From Polyangiaceae bacterium (GTDB lineage Bacteria > Myxococcota_A > Polyangia > Polyangiales > Polyangiaceae), in contig JABFXY010000030.1 in assembly GCA_013361525.1 (NCBI GenBank), positions 1 through 42,702 of the forward strand: a stretch of DNA of 42,702 bases, given 5' to 3'. Positions 39,030 through 42,702 of the stretch are shown here, piece after piece. Below the pieces are notes generated by a model that searched no databases, was not told where the DNA came from, and worked only from the letters and a program-made list of their open reading frames with translations. Within the stretch, counting starts at the first letter, position 1; every line of letters begins with the position of its first letter. The translations under genes were made by a program, and so were the position numbers.

Positions 39030-39547
39030 TGAGCAAACCTCGAAACCGCGACGTCGCGCCGGGGACGTTGCGCCTCATCGTCATGCGCCACGCGAAGAGC
39101 GATTGGCACACGGGCGCTCAAACCGACCACGAGCGCCCGCTCAACGAGCGAGGAAAACGCGAAGCGCCCGTCGTCGGCAAACAGCTCGCGGAGAAGGGTT
39201 ATGTCCCCGAGCTCGTCCTCTGCAGCGACAGCGCGCGCACGTCGGAGACCTACGATCGCATCAAGCCGTATTTCCCGGACGCGCGCATCGAATACCTGCG
39301 CGACCTCTACCACGCGAGCATCGGTGAGGTCCGCGCGGTGCTCGACAAGGTCCCGGCCGGCACGCAGAGCCTGATGCTCCTCGGGCACAATCCCGGTTGG
39401 GAAGACATGGTGACCGAGCTCGCCGGTGAGCCCGTCGAAATGAAGACGGCGAACGCCGCGGTGCTCGAGGCGGACGCCGCGACGTTTGCCGAGGCGATTG
39501 CGCCGGGTAAGCGCATGCGCCTCGTGCACGTCGTCACGCCGAAATAG
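39029..39547 (+). CDS. SixA-like histidine phosphatase
   Basis: 172 residues from ATG at 39029, overlapping the preceding stop by one base. The histidine phosphatase signature is LIVMRHAKSDW, with the catalytic His21 next to Arg20, followed by RPLNERGKREAPVVGKQLA, the second Arg in CSDSARTSETY, and the second catalytic His in LMLLGHNPGWED. This is the pattern of SixA, which removes phosphate from phosphohistidine in histidine-containing phosphotransfer domains or related proteins. It is cytoplasmic, so its coupling with a lipoprotein gene is puzzling. Confidence 0.92.
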   Translation: MSKPRNRDVAPGTLRLIVMRHAKSDWHTGAQTDHERPLNERGKREAPVVGKQLAEKGYVPELVLCSDSARTSETYDRIKPYFPDARIEYLRDLYHASIGEVRAVLDKVPAGTQSLMLLGHNPGWEDMVTELAGEPVEMKTANAAVLEADAATFAEAIAPGKRMRLVHVVTPK

Positions 39548-39591
39548 GAATCAGCAGGCCCAGAGCTCGCTCGGTTGTCGACGTCGCGACG

Positions 39592-39619
39592 CGGCCCGCC
39601 CTATCGGGCGAGCGGGCCG
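39592..39619. terminator. Long hairpin downstream of the sixA-like gene
   Basis: CGGCCCG at 39592-39598 pairs with CGGGCCG at 39613-39619, and an inner GCCC/GGGC stem surrounds the TAT loop. It begins 45 bases after the stop codon. A T-run is lacking, so termination strength is uncertain. A second small stem (39672-39679 with 39685-39692) abuts the stop of the convergent gene. Confidence 0.5.
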
Positions 39620-39691
39620 GTCGCTCGTGTTTCGGCGCAAGTGTGAGCTCTGGCCTTTGTTGTTTTTGGTCAACCCAGCTGAACGCTGGGT

Positions 39692-40801
39692 TTACCCGGC
39701 GCAGTCCGGGCAACCAGCCTGGCTCTCGCACACGTCGGACGCATCGGCTGGATTGCAGCAGTCGGTGCCGTCCTCGAGACCGTTGCGGACGCCGTCGTCA
39801 CAGCTGGGCTCGGCGCAGGTCTGCGTCTTGTCGTCGCATACCTTGCTGATGCACCACGCGTCCTGGAGGCATTGATTGCCGTGGGCGCACGTCCCGAGGC
39901 AGGTGGGGCCGCAATCGACGTCGATTTCGGTACCGTTCTGGATGCCGTCGTCACAGCTCGGCGTCTTGCAGAGACACGTCGCGTTCTCGCAACTACAGAA
40001 TAGGGATACGCAGTCGTCGTTGATTTCGCATTTGTGGTTGAGTCCACAACCGGTCACGCACGAGCCGCCGCAGTCGGTGTCGGTCTCGTCGCCGTTCTGG
40101 ACGCGGTCGGTACACGACGGCTCCTGACACGTGTCGTTGCAGACGCCGGACTCGCAATCCGCGGGACCATCGCAGGGCTCGCCGGTGCCACAGGGCGGGC
40201 AATCCGGGCCGCCGCAATCGAGCCCGGTTTCACTGCCGTTGGGGGTGCCGTCGCTGCACCCGAACCCGAGACATTGGTGATCGACACACTCTTGATCGGC
40301 GTCGCATTGCTCGGGCCCGACACATTGCACACACGTGCCGGCCCCGTCGCAGACGCCACCCCCGTCCGGACAGACCTCACCGGCATTGGCGAAACCTTGT
40401 TGTGGCGCGCCTTCGGCGGTGCAGCTCTCGACGGTGCAGACGCTGCCATCGGAGGGCACGTCGTTGGGCTCCGCCTCGTTGACCGGCTGACTGTCGACGC
40501 AAATGGTGTGAAGGCAATCGCCCGGCGTCGGATCGGGCGGCACGAAGCCCGGCTCCAGCTCGCGGACCTCACACTTGTGATCGCTCGTGCATGCACGGAC
40601 GAAACACACGTTGCCGGTCGCCGGGCAATCCGACGGCGTGTCGCAGAACAGGCCTTCGTCGGGGGGTGGTGTGTCGAGCTCTTCGATGCCGATCAGAATG
40701 TCGCATGCGCCGGCGGACGCGACCGACACCGCGAGACCGACCGCGGTGAGCACACGCGCGCCTCTACCGCGTTCACCAGCGAACCCGATTGTGAGCTTCA
40801 T
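39692..40801 (-). CDS. Lipoprotein with Cys-rich tandem DGxxNGxE repeats
   Basis: 369 residues. Signal peptide with lipobox SAGAC (Cys33). About 33 further Cys are arranged in modules. From residue ~175 on there are four repeats of about 45 residues beginning CSDGTPNGSETGLDCGG, CTDRVQNGDETDTDCGG, CDDGIQNGTEIDVDCGP and CDDGVRNGLEDGTDC, a repeated disulfide and probably calcium-binding module widespread in myxobacterial surface proteins. The start ATG (40799-40801) overlaps the stop of the TPR/PEGA gene (ATGA), so it is the last gene of a three-gene coupled operon headed by a Ser/Thr kinase. Confidence 0.82.
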   Translation of the reverse strand: MKLTIGFAGERGRGARVLTAVGLAVSVASAGACDILIGIEELDTPPPDEGLFCDTPSDCPATGNVCFVRACTSDHKCEVRELEPGFVPPDPTPGDCLHTICVDSQPVNEAEPNDVPSDGSVCTVESCTAEGAPQQGFANAGEVCPDGGGVCDGAGTCVQCVGPEQCDADQECVDHQCLGFGCSDGTPNGSETGLDCGGPDCPPCGTGEPCDGPADCESGVCNDTCQEPSCTDRVQNGDETDTDCGGSCVTGCGLNHKCEINDDCVSLFCSCENATCLCKTPSCDDGIQNGTEIDVDCGPTCLGTCAHGNQCLQDAWCISKVCDDKTQTCAEPSCDDGVRNGLEDGTDCCNPADASDVCESQAGCPDCAG

Positions 40802-41802
40802 AACGCACCCCCGAAGCTAAGAAAGAAGCCATTCGAATCGACGGCGAAGCCGACGTTGGGCGGCGGCTCGTCGGAAGGAGCCAGGAAGTAGAGGAGCGCG
40901 CCTCCGGCGAGCGCGGCGGCGCCGACGCTGAACGACACCGTGGAGACCAATGCGGACTTGCTCGCGTCGCGCTGCAGCCTCACGCCGGTGGGTGTACAGC
41001 GGTCCGGGTCGCCGCCCTCACACGTGTCGGTCGCTTCGTTGTAGGTGACGATCGCGTCGATACCGAAGCCCGCGCCGATCACGATACCGGCGATGCCCGC
41101 GCCACCGATCGAGATGCCGGCGATGCGCATCGCGCGCCCGTCGATTCCACTCTTGGCAGCCGGCTCGACCTTCTCCGGCGCCTTCTCCAAGGCGGGAATC
41201 AATGCCTCCGATTCCCCAGGTCCCGTCGGGACGTCCACCGTCGTCGACCACGGCTTGTATCCGGGCGCGGTGGCCTCGAGCTTCTGCTCACCGGGATCGA
41301 CCGGGAGCAGCTGCCCCCACGACGCTTCGCCGACCGAGACGCCATTGCGCTTGATGACGATTCCGATCTTCTTATTCTCGGGCGCGACGTCCACCTTCAG
41401 GCGCGACAGCTTCGACTCGAGCGCGGCCGCGCGCTCTTTCGCGCTCTGCTCGCGTGCGGTCTCGCCCTTCTTCCGCGCGACCTCTTCCGCCTCTTTGAAG
41501 CCTGCCCAGGCGCTCGCGGTTTGTCCGATCTGCTCTTGGCAATGAGACAAATAGAGGAGCGTGCCGAGCCCGAAGTCGAGCCGGAGGCTCTCGGCGAGGA
41601 GCGGCGTGGCCTCGGCGCACTTCCCCTCGTCGAGCAGGGCTTTGCCGCGGTTGAAGAGCGACTCTGCGTTTGCTTTGGCGTCGACCGTCGGCACGCCCGG
41701 ATCGGGCTGCTCTTCGGCGTAGGGATCACCGGCGAAAGCGGGCGAAGGAGCGACGATGTCGAGAAGAAGGACGCTGCAAATCGAGAGCGAATATCTATTC
41801 AC
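40798..41802 (-). CDS. Secreted TPR/PEGA-type protein with two C-terminal hydrophobic segments
   Basis: 334 residues from GTG at 41800-41802, overlapping the kinase stop by eight bases. Residues 1-24 are a signal peptide (MNRYSLSICSVLLLDIVAPS, cleaved at AFAGD). A TPR-like helical pair follows (ESLFNRGKALLDEGKCAEA, LLYLSHCQEQIGQTASAWAG) and a coiled segment. Then comes a PEGA-type beta domain (~150-205) with the phrase LEATAPGYKPWSTTVDVPTG. Two hydrophobic helices lie at ~230-255 and ~285-310. This architecture is common beside Ser/Thr kinases in myxobacteria. It probably sits in the envelope as a partner of the kinase's outer region. Confidence 0.83.
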   Translation of the reverse strand: MNRYSLSICSVLLLDIVAPSPAFAGDPYAEEQPDPGVPTVDAKANAESLFNRGKALLDEGKCAEATPLLAESLRLDFGLGTLLYLSHCQEQIGQTASAWAGFKEAEEVARKKGETAREQSAKERAAALESKLSRLKVDVAPENKKIGIVIKRNGVSVGEASWGQLLPVDPGEQKLEATAPGYKPWSTTVDVPTGPGESEALIPALEKAPEKVEPAAKSGIDGRAMRIAGISIGGAGIAGIVIGAGFGIDAIVTYNEATDTCEGGDPDRCTPTGVRLQRDASKSALVSTVSFSVGAAALAGGALLYFLAPSDEPPPNVGFAVDSNGFFLSFGGAL

Positions 41803-42702
41803 GTCCGCCGAACCCCGCAGTCTTGGAAGTCTTCGCCGGTGTGGGTTTCGTCCAAGACGTCGGTCTCTGCACCGGCTTTCGTAAGAGCGCACCCGACGCG
41901 GACGCCGACGCAGGAGCATCGGCGCTCGCGACAGCGCTCGTCTCCATCGGCTCGCTCGTCGCCGCCTCGCTGGTGGCGGGAGGCGTCGCTCCAGGATCGG
42001 AGGTGGCGACCACCGTCGCCGCGGGAACCGGAGCTGGGCGCGATGTCCCCTCGGCTGCGTGGTCGGCCGGCGCCGGCTCGGCCTGCACACCGCTCTGATT
42101 CGACGGGGGTGGCTGCGTGGCGCTTTGAATGGCGAACACGCCGACGACGAGGACGCCGACGCCCGCGAACGCGATCGGCAGCCAGCGACGTTTCGGCGTC
42201 GTTTCGGGCCGCGCATTCCACGAGGTGATCGTGAGCGAGCCTTCCTTCGGCGGAGGCGGGACGGTCGCGGGCGATGCCGCGACCGCGCCGCTGTCGTCGC
42301 GAAGCTTCGCGACGCGATCTGCCGTAACGGCGGCTTGCTCTTTGGCGAACGGCGCGAGCGCGCGCACCAGATGCGCGATGTCGCGATAGCGCTTGGCGGG
42401 GTCCTTCTCGAGGCATCGAAGAATCACGCGCTCGAGCCCGGCAGGAGCGTCGGGCAGATCGAGCGGAGGCGGCGGCTGAGAAAGGACGGCCGCGCAGATC
42501 ACCGGAATCGTCTTCGCGTCGAACGGCGAGCGACCGGTGACGAGCTCGTAGAGAATCACGCCGAGCGACCAGATATCGGTGCGGAGATCGACGGCGGCGG
42601 ATGCCTGCATCTGCTCGGGCGACATGTACAGCGGTGAGCCCAGCATCGAGCCGGCGTTCGTCAGCGCCTTGTCGTCGGTGGTCGCGCCGGAGTCTTCTCG
42701 GC
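41795..42702 (-). CDS. Membrane Ser/Thr protein kinase, C-terminal part (N-terminus outside window)
   Basis: 302 codons are in the window and the frame is open to the edge. Visible kinase parts are the activation segment ending in GSPLYMSPEQM (subdomain VIII), DIWSLGVILYELVTGRSPF (subdomain IX) and LRCLEKDPAKRYRD (subdomain XI with the conserved Arg). The ATP-binding and catalytic loops lie beyond 42702. After a linker, a single transmembrane helix (WLPIAFAGVGVLVVGVFAI) leads to a ~100-residue Ala/Pro/Thr/Ser-rich extracytoplasmic tail with no folded domain. This is the PknB-like layout. It is the first of three overlapping genes and should act on, or be regulated through, the two envelope proteins downstream. 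Confidence 0.93.
   Translation of the reverse strand, partial: REDSGATTDDKALTNAGSMLGSPLYMSPEQMQASAAVDLRTDIWSLGVILYELVTGRSPFDAKTIPVICAAVLSQPPPPLDLPDAPAGLERVILRCLEKDPAKRYRDIAHLVRALAPFAKEQAAVTADRVAKLRDDSGAVAASPATVPPPPKEGSLTITSWNARPETTPKRRWLPIAFAGVGVLVVGVFAIQSATQPPPSNQSGVQAEPAPADHAAEGTSRPAPVPAATVVATSDPGATPPATSEAATSEPMETSAVASADAPASASASGALLRKPVQRPTSWTKPTPAKTSKTAGFGGRE

Noticed and set aside
1..42702. tRNA, rRNA, prophage or insertion sequence
   Set aside because: No cloverleaf-type sequence, rRNA signature, transposase or phage structural gene was seen, and intergenic gaps are too small to hide most of them.

Overview
The window looks like chromosome from a myxobacterium (Myxococcota), most likely of the Polyangium/Sorangium type. 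I infer this from the high G+C content, the dense gene packing, the Ser/Thr kinase, FHA and PP2C signalling proteins, the PEGA-type protein, and the many Gly/Ser-rich or Cys-rich lipoproteins. No rRNA, tRNA, insertion sequence, prophage or CRISPR array is visible, and no gene-free stretch exceeds about 260 bases.

Layout. 1-1113: a minus-strand pair (a probable GMC oxidoreductase start and a small companion) and an acidic protein. 1373-8223: a plus-strand run of an envelope protein, a zinc-ribbon/FHA protein, a membrane-anchored PP2C phosphatase and two oligopeptide-type ABC permeases, the last three junctions overlapping or nearly so. 8296-10687: a degenerate thioredoxin-rhodanese fusion and arginyl-tRNA synthetase. 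10696-13565 (minus): larB-larC for the nickel-pincer cofactor, with LarC carrying an unusual ~300-residue disordered, His-rich N-terminus. 13596-14564: heme A synthase, divergent from larB. 14575-20685: a beta-barrel-like protein, a TSUP permease, a dienoyl-CoA-reductase-like SDR, a GIDE-like membrane protein, a repeat-poor soluble protein, a DUF420/CtaM-like protein, a chalcone-isomerase-like secreted protein and a small zinc-ribbon protein. 20722-25101: three lipoproteins, one built of six ~89-residue calcium-binding-like repeats. 25228-30658: a single-domain response regulator, an OmpA protein, a metallophosphoesterase, a nucleotidyltransferase-like protein and an unusual zinc-ribbon SDR. 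30745-34018: a radical SAM/SPASM enzyme, Cys-rich lipoproteins and a myxobacterial-type soluble protein. 34089-39547: prolyl oligopeptidase, 4-alpha-glucanotransferase, a lipoprotein and a SixA-like phosphatase. 39692-42702 (minus): a coupled operon of a Ser/Thr kinase (cut by the window end), a TPR/PEGA protein and a Cys-rich lipoprotein.

How the genes work together. Three themes stand out. First, phospho-signalling is linked to the membrane: FHA plus PP2C are coupled to a permease pair whose OppB-like subunit has a large HEAT-like insert, and a kinase is coupled to two envelope proteins. Second, metal and redox cofactors: LarB/LarC (nickel), CtaA and DUF420/CtaM (cytochrome oxidase maturation), radical SAM/SPASM. 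Third, many genes appear to start at or within a few bases of a TANNNT -10 element, which suggests widespread leaderless transcription. The best candidates for something undescribed are the FHA/PP2C/HEAT-OppB operon, the His-rich LarC fusion, the leaderless promoter class and the six-repeat lipoprotein.
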